From NCBI RefSeq assembly GCF_009720485.1, contig NZ_CP045245.1:1736001-1800000 (forward strand): 64,000 nt of DNA. The letters run 5' to 3'. The translations under genes were made by a program, and so were the position numbers. Each line of letters begins with the position of its first letter. Within the stretch, counting starts at the first letter, position 1. This DNA comes from Cellulomonas sp. JZ18 (lineage in GTDB: Bacteria; Actinomycetota; Actinomycetes; Actinomycetales; Cellulomonadaceae). The notes under the pieces are model-generated. The model saw only the letters and a program-made list of their open reading frames with translations. It did not search any database and was not told where the DNA came from. Positions 49,564 through 57,484 of this stretch are shown here, piece after piece.

Positions 49564-50250
49564 GTGACCACGGACGCCACCCCCGAGCCCACCGAGGCGG
49601 CCGCTGCCGGCCTGGACCTGCCGACCGCCGAGCCGGCTCCCGCGGCACCCGCCCCCGCCACCGGTCGTCCCCCGCGCCGCGCCGTCGTCGCCGAGGACGA
49701 GGCGCTCATCCGCATGGACGTCGTGGAGACGCTCCGCGAGGCGGGCTTCGAGGTCGTCGGCGAGGCGGGTGACGGCGAGCAGGCGGTGGCGCTGGCCACC
49801 GAGCTGAAGCCGGACGTCGTCGTGATGGACGTGAAGATGCCGGTGCTCGACGGCATCTCCGCGGCGGAGCGGATCGCGAAGGCGCACCTCGCGCCCGTGG
49901 TGCTCCTGACCGCCTTCTCGCAGACCGAGCTCGTGGAGCGTGCGCGCGACGCCGGGGCGATGGCCTACGTCGTCAAGCCCTTCAGCCCGGCCGACCTGCT
50001 GCCCGCGGTCGAGATCGCGATCTCCCGCTACGCGCAGATCACGGCGCTGGAGTCCGAGGTCGCCGACCTCGCGGAGCGCTTCGAGACCCGCAAGCGGGTC
50101 GACCGTGCCAAGGGCCTGCTCATGACGAAGATGGGCCTGACGGAGCCCGAGTCGTTCCGGTGGATCCAGAAGACGTCGATGGACCGTCGCCTGACGATGC
50201 GCGAGGTCGCGGACGCCGTCATCGAGCAGGTCGGCGGCGCCTCCTCCTGA
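49564..50250 (+). CDS. ANTAR-domain response regulator (PdtaR-like)
   Basis: The 228-residue two-domain regulator has an unstructured Ala/Pro-rich N-terminal extension of about 35 residues, then a receiver domain with acidic pocket VVAEDEALIR, phosphoacceptor VVVMDVKMPVLDG and Lys in YVVKPFSPAD. The C-terminal ANTAR domain (KRVDRAKGLLMTKMGLTEPESFRWIQKTSM...REVADAVIE) would bind paired RNA hairpins to stop transcription termination. The GTG at 49564 is chosen because TACGCT lies six bases before it; the GTG at 49558 abuts that box. The cognate histidine kinase is not in the window. Confidence 0.92.
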   Translation: MTTDATPEPTEAAAAGLDLPTAEPAPAAPAPATGRPPRRAVVAEDEALIRMDVVETLREAGFEVVGEAGDGEQAVALATELKPDVVVMDVKMPVLDGISAAERIAKAHLAPVVLLTAFSQTELVERARDAGAMAYVVKPFSPADLLPAVEIAISRYAQITALESEVADLAERFETRKRVDRAKGLLMTKMGLTEPESFRWIQKTSMDRRLTMREVADAVIEQVGGASS

Positions 50251-50275
50251 CGCGGCACCCGTCACGACACCCCTC

Positions 50276-50312
50276 GTGAGCCCGGTCGGCACCTCGTGCC
50301 GGCCGGGCTCAC
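50276..50312 (+). terminator. Terminator after the ANTAR regulator
   Basis: A 17-bp stem with one G-T pair and a CTC loop begins 26 bases after the stop. There is no T-run. Confidence 0.7.
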
Positions 50313-50354
50313 GTGCTCCAGGTCACAGGTCCACAACGACATGGTGCCGAGACG

Positions 50355-50383
50355 TTGCCATTCACATCGCGGACACAAACCAT
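50355..50383 (+). promoter_or_regulatory. livK promoter candidate
   Basis: TTGCCA and AACCAT are 17 bases apart in a locally AT-rich stretch about 80 bases before the livK ATG. The spacer contains GCGGACACAAACC, which resembles the CGGACA half of the operator in the sugar locus, possibly by chance. Confidence 0.4.
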
Positions 50384-50463
50384 GAGTACCTTCGCGCCAC
50401 ATCGCCGTGGTCCGCGTCCGGGCCCGGGGAGCAGTGCAGTACTCAGACAGAGGGGTACCACGC

Positions 50464-51755
50464 ATGACTCGTAGGACACATGCAGGACGTTCCGTGGCTG
50501 TGACCGGTGCACTCGTGCTCGCGTTGGCCGCCTGTGCCGGCGGCGGCGGCGACGCGGGCGGTGAGGAGACGACCGGTGGCGGCGGTGGTGGCGGCGGCGA
50601 GCCGCTGCACGTGGGCACCCTGCTCCCCGTCACCGGGTCGCTGGCGCAGCTCGGCCCCCCGAGATCGCGGGCGTGGACCTCGCGGTGGCCGAGATCAACG
50701 AGGCCGGGGGCCTGTTCGGCGCCGACGTCGAGGTCACGCACACCGACTCGTCCGACGCGCAGAACGCCTCGGTCGCCACGGCGTCCGCCCAGGAGCTCAT
50801 CTCCGCGGGCGTGAGCGTGATCATCGGCGCCGCGTCGTCGTCCGTGACGAAGAACGTCGTCGACGACATCACGGGTGCCGGGATCGTGCAGATCTCGCCC
50901 GCCAACACGGCGACGGACCTGTCCGGCTACCACGACTTCTACTTCCGGACGGCCCCGCCGGACACGGTGCAGGGCGACGTCCTGGGCAACCTCATCGTGT
51001 CGGACGGCGCGAGCAACGTCGGCATCCTCGTCTTCAACGACTCCTACGGCACGTCGTTGCGCGACGTGGTCGAAGGCGTCGTCACGGACGCCGGAGGCAC
51101 GATCGTCTACGGCACGCAGGGTCAGGAGTTCGACCCCGCCGAGCAGAACTTCTCGACGATCGTCGCCGACGCCATCGCGGCGTCGCCCGACGCCATCGCG
51201 ATCCTCGCGTTCACGGACCAGACCCCGCTCATCGTGCGCGAGCTCGTGGCGCAGGGCTGGGACATGAGCAAGACGTACTTCGTGGACGGCAACCTGCAGA
51301 ACTTCGGCACCGAGGGTGAGACGGGCTTCCCCGCCGGCACGCTCGAGAACGCCCAGGGCACCCTGCCCGGCGCCTTCCCGTCGGAGGAGTTCCAGGAGCG
51401 GATGCGCGGCGTCGACCCCGAGCTGACGGAGTTCTCCTACGGTCCGGAGGCGTACGACGCGACGATCCTGGCGGCGCTGGCGGCGCTCAAGGGCGGTGAC
51501 TCGAGCGGCGAGACCATCCAGGCGAACCTCGCCGCGGTCTCGGGCGCCGACGGCGGCGAGGAGTGCACGGGCTGGCAGGAGTGCGCCGACCTCCTCGCGG
51601 ACGGCGAGGACATCGCGTACCAGTCGGTCTCCGGCGTTGGCCCGTTCAACGAGGCCAACGACCCGTCGTCCGCGTTCATCGGGATCTACCAGTTCGGTCC
51701 CGACAACACCTACACGTTCAGCCGCTCGGAGGAGGGCGAGGTCCCGCAGGACTGA
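50464..51755 (+). CDS. livK: Branched-chain amino acid ABC substrate-binding lipoprotein (frameshifted)
   Basis: The corrected protein has about 430 residues. A signal peptide with lipobox LALAAC is followed by a Gly-rich linker and a two-lobed receptor of the LivK/amide-binding family: LHVGTLLPVTGSLAQLGPPE, VDLAVAEINEAGGLFGADV, IIGAASSSVTKNV, and FRTAPPDTVQGDVLG. Frame breaks in the six-C run 50655-50660; one extra C restores LGPPEIAGVDLAVAEIN. The ATG follows GAGGGG. The matching permease and ATPase genes lie on the opposite strand and converge on it. The exact ligand may be an amino acid, urea or amide. Confidence 0.88.
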
Positions 51756-51769
51756 TCCCGCCGCCGGAC

Positions 51770-51808
51770 CACGAGGGCCCCCGGAGCAGTGCTCCGGGGG
51801 CCCTCGTG
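51770..51808 (+). terminator. Terminator after livK
   Basis: A perfect 18-bp stem with loop AGT lies 15 bases past the livK stop. Its length makes it one of the clearest terminators in the window. Confidence 0.8.
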
Positions 51809-51923
51809 CGTCCTCGTGCGTGCCGGTCCCGGCGGCGCCTGCCCCGTGCTCGTCGACGCCCGTCCCCGCCGGCGGGCGCGGTGGGTCGTGCCGGCGTCTG
51901 CACCGACCGGCGCGAGCAGTGCG

Positions 51924-51954
51924 ACGGCCCCGGCCCCGTCGGGGCCGGGGCCGT
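51924..51954 (-). terminator. Terminator of the livHMGF operon
   Basis: A 14-bp GC stem with loop GTC (reading GAC on this strand) lies 18 bases after the livF stop on the minus strand. Together with the livK terminator it separates the convergent transcripts. Confidence 0.65.
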
Positions 51955-51971
51955 GCGGCCACCGGGAGGGG

Positions 51972-52790
51972 TCAGCGGGCGGCGTCGTCCCCGGAGTGCG
52001 GCTCGGCGGCGCGGGCGGCGTCGACGTCCGCCGCGAGCGTCCCGAGGTACAGCTCGATGACCTTGGGGTCGTGCATGAGCTCGCGCCCCGGGCCGGAGTA
52101 GGCGTTGCGCCCCTGGTCCAGCACGTACGCGCGGTCGCAGATCTGCAGGGCGCGGCGCGCGTTCTGCTCGACGATGACGACCGACACGCCCGCCTTGTTG
52201 ATCCGCCGCGTGCGCAGGAACGCCTCGTCCTGTCGCACGGGGGACAGCCCCGCCGAGGGCTCGTCCAGCAGCAGCACCGACGGCTCGGGCATGAGCGCGC
52301 GGGCCATCGCGACCATCTGGCGCTCACCGCCCGAGAGCGCGCCGGCACGCTGCTTGCGGCGCTTCACCAGCTCGGGAAACAGGTGCAGCACGACCTCGAG
52401 CCGCTCGGCGTACTTCGCCGGGGTCTGGAAGACCCCCATCTGGAGGTTCTCCTCGATGGTCAGGCTCGGGAACACGTTGTTCGTCTGGGGGACGAAGCCG
52501 ACCCCGCGGCGCACGAGCGCGTCCGCCCGCAGGTTCGTGATGTCGTCGCCCTGCAGCGTGAGCCGGCCCGAGCGGATGCCGACGAGCCCGAACAGCGCCT
52601 TGAGCAGCGTCGACTTGCCGGCGCCGTTCGGCCCGATGATGCCCACCAGCTCGCCGGGGTGCAGCACGAGCGAGCAGCCGTTGAGGATGTTCACGCCGGG
52701 CAGGTAGCCGGCGACGAGGTCGTCGGCGTGCAGCAGGGGCTCGCCGGCGGGGGCGCCGCGGTGGACGACGGGTGCGGTGGTCTCGGTCAC
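51972..52790 (-). CDS. livF: Branched-chain amino acid ABC ATPase LivF
   Basis: The 272-residue cytoplasmic ATPase has Walker A GPNGAGKSTLLKALFG, signature LSGGERQMVAMARALM, Walker B LLLDEPSAGLSP and switch region SVVIVEQNARRAL, typical of LivF. The N-terminal 18 residues before LLHADDLVAGY are a non-conserved extension. The GTG at 52790 overlaps the livG stop (GTGA). It pairs with LivG to power LivHM. The downstream hairpin at 51924-51954 ends the operon. Confidence 0.93.
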   Translation of the reverse strand: MTETTAPVVHRGAPAGEPLLHADDLVAGYLPGVNILNGCSLVLHPGELVGIIGPNGAGKSTLLKALFGLVGIRSGRLTLQGDDITNLRADALVRRGVGFVPQTNNVFPSLTIEENLQMGVFQTPAKYAERLEVVLHLFPELVKRRKQRAGALSGGERQMVAMARALMPEPSVLLLDEPSAGLSPVRQDEAFLRTRRINKAGVSVVIVEQNARRALQICDRAYVLDQGRNAYSGPGRELMHDPKVIELYLGTLAADVDAARAAEPHSGDDAAR

Positions 52791-53716
52791 GCCTTCGTCT
52801 CCTCCGCCTCGGACTCGGCCTCGGCCTCCGCGTCGATCGTGCCACCCTCGGCCAGGAGGGCGTCGTCGCCCAGGTCGGTGTCGTGGTGGGCGCCCAGGTA
52901 CGCGTCGATGACCGCCTGGTCGGCCATCACCTCGCCGGGCGGTCCCTCGGCGACGACCTGGCCCTGCGCCATGACCACGACCCAGTCCGAGATGTGCCGG
53001 ACCATGTGCATGTCGTGCTCGACGAACAGCACGGTGGTGCCCGAGTCGCGCAGGTCGGTGATGTGGCCGAGCAGCGACTGCGTCAGGGCGGGGTTCACCC
53101 CGGCCATCGGCTCGTCCAGCATGACGAGCGCGGGGTCCGACATCAGCGCCCGGGCCATCTCGAGCAGCTTGCGCTGCCCGCCCGACAGGGACCCGGCGAA
53201 GTCGTCCTTCTTCGCGTCGAGCTTGAACCGCTCGAGCAGGGCCATGGCCTTGTCGGTGATCTCCCGCTCGCGCGCGGCCCACAGGGGCTTCACCAGCGCG
53301 GTGAACAGGTTCTCGCCCGGCTGGTCGCGGGCGCCGAGCCGCATGTTCTCGAGCACGGTCATCCGTGCGAGCGCCTTCGTCAGCTGGAAGGTGCGGACCA
53401 TGCCCGCCTTCGCCACCCGCGACGCCGGCACTCCGGCCAACGCGGTGCCGTCGAAGACCCACGTGCCCGTGTCGGGCTTGTCGAACCCCGTCATCAGGTT
53501 GAAGAACGTGGTCTTGCCGGCGCCGTTCGGGCCGATCAGCGCGGTGATGACGTGGCGCTGCACCTCGAGGTGCTCGACGTCGACGGCGTTGACGCCGCCG
53601 AAGCTGCGTCGTACGCCGTCCGCGACGAGCAGGGCGTCCGGCTTGGGGGCGCCCGGCGTGCGGGGCACCTGGTGCAGGTCCCGGCGCGCCCGGGCGACGG
53701 CGTCCTCAGCGGGCAT
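52787..53716 (-). CDS. livG: Branched-chain amino acid ABC ATPase LivG
   Basis: The 309-residue ATPase has Walker A GPNGAGKTTFFNLMTGF, signature LSGGQRKLLEMARALM, Walker B VMLDEPMAGVNP and switch FVEHDMHMV. The LivG-type C-terminal segment AEGPPGEVMADQAVIDAYLG is followed by an acidic Glu/Asp/Ala tail of about 30 residues. The ATG at 53716 overlaps the livM 3' end by 11 bases. The N-terminal 28 residues before DALLVADGVRRSFGG are variable. Confidence 0.93.
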   Translation of the reverse strand: MPAEDAVARARRDLHQVPRTPGAPKPDALLVADGVRRSFGGVNAVDVEHLEVQRHVITALIGPNGAGKTTFFNLMTGFDKPDTGTWVFDGTALAGVPASRVAKAGMVRTFQLTKALARMTVLENMRLGARDQPGENLFTALVKPLWAAREREITDKAMALLERFKLDAKKDDFAGSLSGGQRKLLEMARALMSDPALVMLDEPMAGVNPALTQSLLGHITDLRDSGTTVLFVEHDMHMVRHISDWVVVMAQGQVVAEGPPGEVMADQAVIDAYLGAHHDTDLGDDALLAEGGTIDAEAEAESEAEETKA

Positions 53717-54689
53717 TGATCGCCAGCTCCTTCTTGTCGCCCAGGATGCCCTGGGGCCGGAAGACGATGAGCAGGATGAGCGTGACGCCGACCAGGATCC
53801 AGCCGATCTGCTCGACCTGCTGGACCGAGAGCACGTCGCTCGCGGCGCCGTGCAGGAACCCGCGGACGAACACGAGCGCACCCCAGAACAGCAGCGACCC
53901 GAGCACGGGGCCCAGCACGGTCGCCGCGCCGCCGAGCAGGAGGATCGTCCAGGTGTTGAACGTGACGGGCCGCCCGAGGGAGTCGGCCTGCACGGAGCTG
54001 GCGAGCACGAACACCACGCCACCGAGCGCGCCGAAGACACCACCGAGCACGAGCGCCTGGAGCTTGTAGGAGTAGACGTTCTTGCCGAGCGCCCGCACGG
54101 CGTCCTCGTCCTCGCGGATGCCCTTGAGGACCCGGCCCCAGGGGCTGCGCACGAGCCGCCACACGAGCACGCAGGCGAGCGCGACGACCGCCCAGCCGAC
54201 CAGGCGCAGCCACCAGCTGTTCGAGGTGTTCGTCGCGAGCGTGATCGGGCCCAGCGCCCAGCGGTCGTCCGGGAACGGCGAGGCGTCCTGGAACGTGCTC
54301 TTGAAGGCGTTGCCCGTCAGCCCCTCGGAACCACCGGTGACGTCGGTCAGGGCCGTCGAGCGGCCGACCATGCGGACGATCTCCGCAGCGGCGATCGTGA
54401 CGATCGCGAGGTAGTCGCCGCGCAGCTTCAGCGTCGGGATGCCGAGCAGGAGCGCGAACAGGACGGCGGCGGCGACCGCCACGACGAACGCGAGCCACAG
54501 CGGCGCTCCCGCGATCGTCGAGACGGCGAAGCCGTACGCGCCCAGCAGCATGAAGCCCGCCTGCCCCATGTTGATGAGCCCGGTCAGGCCGAAGTGGATG
54601 TTGAGCCCGATCGCGGCGAGCGCGTAGGCGATCGCGGTCGGTCCCGTCATCTCGTTGAGGACGTTGGTGAACAGCTGCCCGAGGTCCAT
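53706..54689 (-). CDS. livM: Branched-chain amino acid ABC permease LivM
   Basis: The 327-residue inner-membrane permease has eight to ten spans. The family region NIHFGLTGLINMGQAGFMLLGAYG lies near the N-terminus. The ATPase-contact loop GRVLKGIREDEDAVRALGKNVYSYK is present, and the C-terminus ends IVFRPQGILGDKKE. ATG follows GGGAGG. It lies 15 bp downstream of livH and overlaps livG, so all four genes form one operon. Confidence 0.93.
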   Translation of the reverse strand: MDLGQLFTNVLNEMTGPTAIAYALAAIGLNIHFGLTGLINMGQAGFMLLGAYGFAVSTIAGAPLWLAFVVAVAAAVLFALLLGIPTLKLRGDYLAIVTIAAAEIVRMVGRSTALTDVTGGSEGLTGNAFKSTFQDASPFPDDRWALGPITLATNTSNSWWLRLVGWAVVALACVLVWRLVRSPWGRVLKGIREDEDAVRALGKNVYSYKLQALVLGGVFGALGGVVFVLASSVQADSLGRPVTFNTWTILLLGGAATVLGPVLGSLLFWGALVFVRGFLHGAASDVLSVQQVEQIGWILVGVTLILLIVFRPQGILGDKKELAINAR

Positions 54690-54704
54690 GGCGACGCCTC
54701 CCGC

Positions 54705-56137
54705 TTAACCGATGCGCTCGGCGCGGCCGAGGATGCCCTGCGGCCGGATGAGCAGGACGAGGATGAGGATCACGAGCGCGCTCGCATAGCGCATGTCGCT
54801 CGGCAGGACGAGCGTCGAGAGCTCGACGACGAGGCCGATGACGACGGCGCCGACGACCGCACCGAGCGGCGACCCGAGCCCGCCGAGCGTGATCGCGGCG
54901 AACATGAGGAGCAGGAGCGTCGACCCGAAGTTGAACCGGGTGGAGTTGAGGTACAGCGCGAGCAGCACGCCGCCGAGCGACGCGAGCGCCGCGGACACCA
55001 CCCACACCCCGCCGATGATCGACTCGACCTTGATCCCGGTGGCGGCGGCCAGCGCGGGGTTGTCGGAGACGGCGCGCGTGGCCCGCCCGAGCCGGGTCCG
55101 GGACAGCGTGACGGCGACGGCGGCGAGGACGACGAGCGCGATCGCGACCGACAGCAGGGACTGGCCGGAGATCTGCACCGGTCCCAGCTGGAGCCGCTGC
55201 GAGATGCCCGAGACCACGGGTGCCGGCTGGGCGCCGTACACGAACAGGAAGAGCGAGAGACCGGCCAGGGCGAGACCGATCGTGACGATCATCTGCTGCG
55301 TGATGCCGACGCCGCGGCGCCGCAGCGGGGCGAAGACGAGCCGGTTGAGCAGCCAGCCGACGACCCCACCGGCCACCGTGGCGACCACGATCGCCAGCCA
55401 CAGCGGCAGGTCCCACCACTGCACCGCCATGAACGCCGTCATGCCGCCGAGGGTCACCAGCTCGCCGTGCGCGAAGTTCGACAGGCCGGTCGTGCCGTAG
55501 ATGAGGTTGGCGCCCAGCGAGGCGAGCGCGAGCAGGACGCCGAACACGAGGCCGGCGAGCACGAGCTGCGCGTAGCGGTTGGTGCCCGGTCCGGCCGACG
55601 TCTCGGTCCCCTCGCCGGTCTCGTCCGCGGGGGCCGTGCTGCCACCGTCCTCGCCGGAGGGGCCGCTCGAGCCGCTCTCGGACGGGGAGGGGGCGGGACC
55701 GCTGTCGCCGCCCTCGGCGCCGGGCGGCACGACCGGGAAGATCCGGCCGGCGGCGCGACCGAGCGCGACGGTCACCGTCGCCCCGTTCACGGCGGGGTCG
55801 CGCAGCACCAGCCCGTCGGGGAGCGTCGACTCGTCGACCGTGACGGTGTGGTCGCCCGCCGCCGTCAGCGGTACGGACGCCCGCCCGGAGGCGTCCGTCG
55901 TGGCCTCGACCTCACCCCCCGGCCCCTCGACGGTGACCCGGGCCCCCGCCACCGGTCCGGTGCCGGGGCGGTCACGGTGACGTTGAGGCAGGCCGTGGCG
56001 CTGTCAGGGGTGCACGTCGCCGCCGCACGCGCCGGCCCCGCGACGACGACCGTCGTCAGGGACAGCAGGAGGAGCAGCAGCAGTGCCGCACCTGCGCGTC
56101 GCACGGCGAGGGTCCGGTCCGGGCTCGCTGCTCGCAC
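54705..56137 (-). CDS. livH: Branched-chain amino acid ABC permease LivH with secreted N-terminal domain (frameshifted)
   Basis: The corrected protein has about 477 residues. The GTG at 56137, after GGAGG, opens a signal-peptide-like run of leucines ending near GPARAAATC. An Ig-like carboxypeptidase-regulatory type domain follows (VAGARVTVEGPGG, TDASGRASVPLTAAGDHTVTV), then a Ser/Gly/Glu/Pro linker of about 60 residues. From about residue 190 it is a normal LivH permease (ANLIYGTTGLSNFAHGELVTLGG, VSDNPALAAATGI, LIRPQGILG). The frame breaks at the four-G run 55965-55968; one base repairs it. The extracytoplasmic domain could contact LivK or the cell wall (inference). Confidence 0.85.
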
Positions 56138-56454
56138 GGGGACCTCCGTCCTTCGGGTGGGGGCACGAGCGCGGGCAGCGCTGGAGCACGTGGTCGGGGG
56201 CCGGCGCCCGCCGGGTGGCAGGACGATAGGGAGGGATTGTGTCCGGTTCATTACGTCGGCGCGAGGGTCCGGCCCAGATCCGTCGGCGTGTCCCCCGGCT
56301 GGAGGACGCTGCTGGACGTACGTCCGGTCCGGCGGGTCCCGTCGCCCGCAGGGGGCTGGCACACGGGCCCGGCGTGGGCCATGATCGGTGCGGGTCCGGG
56401 CCCGGGGGAGACCGGAACCCGTCCGTCAGGCACCACGTCCCCGGGAGGCCCACC
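56138..56454. promoter_or_regulatory. Divergent intergenic region, livH / acetyltransferase
   Basis: This 317-bp gap has no convincing gene; a longer open frame on the plus strand (from 56239) is only an upstream extension of the acetyltransferase. On the minus strand TGAACC and TATCGT (about 56224-56229) are 16 bases apart and could drive livHMGF, with a leader of roughly 80 bases. On the plus strand CATGAT near 56380 may serve the acetyltransferase. No riboswitch or clear operator was recognised. Confidence 0.4.
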
Positions 56455-56997
56455 GTGCGGCCAGGCATCACCGTCCGACCCGCGCAGCCGTCCGACCTCG
56501 ACGCCCTCGTCGACCTCTGCCTCGAGGCCCGCGCGGAGGCGGGCGTCGGCGCGCAGCTGTGCACCGACGACCCCGGCCGGCTGCGCACGCAGCTCTCCGT
56601 GCTCGGCGGCGTCGAGGGCGGGCGCGTCCTCGTCGCGGTGTGCGACGGCGCCCCGGCCGGCCTGCTGCTGTGCCGCCTCGTCGGTCCCGGCCCGTTCACG
56701 GACGCCGTCGTGCTCGGCCTCGAGGCCGTCTTCGTGCGGCGCGGGCTGCGTCGGCGCGGGATCGGCCACGCGCTGCTGCAGGCCGCGGCGACGTGGGCGG
56801 AGGAGTCCGGGGCGAGCGACGTCTACGCCGCGCCGTTGCCCGGCGCGCGCGGCGTGCAGCGCTTCCTCGCCCGGCTCGGGTTCGCGCCCGCGGCCGCGCA
56901 CCGGCACGTCACGACCGCCGCCCTGCGGCGGCGCCTCACGCAGGACGCCGGTGGTCCGGCGGTGGGGCGGACCGGGCAGCGGGGGCTCGGGACCTGA
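56455..56997 (+). CDS. GNAT-family N-acetyltransferase
   Basis: The 180-residue acetyl-CoA-dependent transferase has GNAT motif A EAVFVRRGLRRRGIGHALLQAAATWAEE (the pyrophosphate loop RRRGIGHAL). Beta-alpha elements VRPAQPSDLDALVDLCLEAR at the N-terminus and ARGVQRFLARLGFAPA at the C-terminus complete the fold. The substrate is unknown. The GTG at 56455 is used because GGGAGG lies six bases before it. The protein ends in a Gly/Arg-rich tail. It converges on the thioesterase gene. Confidence 0.85.
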   Translation: MRPGITVRPAQPSDLDALVDLCLEARAEAGVGAQLCTDDPGRLRTQLSVLGGVEGGRVLVAVCDGAPAGLLLCRLVGPGPFTDAVVLGLEAVFVRRGLRRRGIGHALLQAAATWAEESGASDVYAAPLPGARGVQRFLARLGFAPAAAHRHVTTAALRRRLTQDAGGPAVGRTGQRGLGT

Positions 56998-57055
56998 TCG
57001 AGCGCCGCCGGCGCGCCCGGGAGCGGCACGCGGCCGAGCCGCTCGGGGACGTGCG

Positions 57056-57466
57056 TCAGGCGCGGTCGATGAGCATGCACGTGAGCCGCGCGGTGCAGAC
57101 CCGGCGGCCCTCCTCGTCCTCGACGACGACCTCGTAGGTCGCCAGCGAGCGCCCGCGGTGCAGGGCGGTCGCCCGCGCGGTGACGGTCCCTGCCCGCACC
57201 GCCCGGTGGTGCGTGGCGTTGAGCTCGACGCCCACCGCCGCGCGGCCCGGTCCCGCGTGGGCCTGCGCGGCCAGCGACCCGAGCGTCTCGGCGAGGGCCG
57301 CGGACGCGCCTCCGTGCAGCAGGCCGTACGGCTGCGTGTTGCCCGCCACGGGCATGGTGCCGTGCGCACCGTCCGCGTCGACGTGCGTCACCTCGATGCC
57401 CATGCGGGCGAGGAGGGTGCCGTCCACGGACGGCAGGGCGAAGGCGGGGGCGGCGGTGTCGGACAT
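57056..57466 (-). CDS. PaaI-type hotdog thioesterase
   Basis: The 136-residue hotdog-fold protein has the family HGG helix QPYGLLHGGASAALAETLGSLAA, which includes the catalytic-site residues, and the strand VGVELNATHHRAVRAGTVTARA. Such proteins hydrolyse acyl-CoA thioesters in aromatic or menaquinone pathways; the substrate here is unknown. The ATG at 57466 is back-to-back with polA, with 18 bp between the two starts, so the promoters overlap. Confidence 0.9.
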   Translation of the reverse strand: MSDTAAPAFALPSVDGTLLARMGIEVTHVDADGAHGTMPVAGNTQPYGLLHGGASAALAETLGSLAAQAHAGPGRAAVGVELNATHHRAVRAGTVTARATALHRGRSLATYEVVVEDEEGRRVCTARLTCMLIDRA

Positions 57467-57472
57467 GGCGGA

Positions 57473-57478
57473 TAGGTT
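57473..57478 (+). promoter_or_regulatory. -10 box of polA, leaderless
   Basis: TAGGTT lies six bases before the polA GTG. It sits only seven bases from the divergent thioesterase start, so the two promoters must share this tiny gap. Confidence 0.5.
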
Positions 57479-57484
57479 GGCACC

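Noticed and set aside
50369..50384. Third copy of the sugar-locus operator in the livK promoter
   Set aside because: Only the first hexamer CGGACA matches; the second differs at two of six bases and no functional link to the sugar regulator is apparent.
56239..56454. Extra gene or N-terminal extension before the acetyltransferase
   Set aside because: The upstream in-frame sequence is Arg/Gly-rich without conserved features, and a good ribosome-binding site precedes the GTG at 56455.
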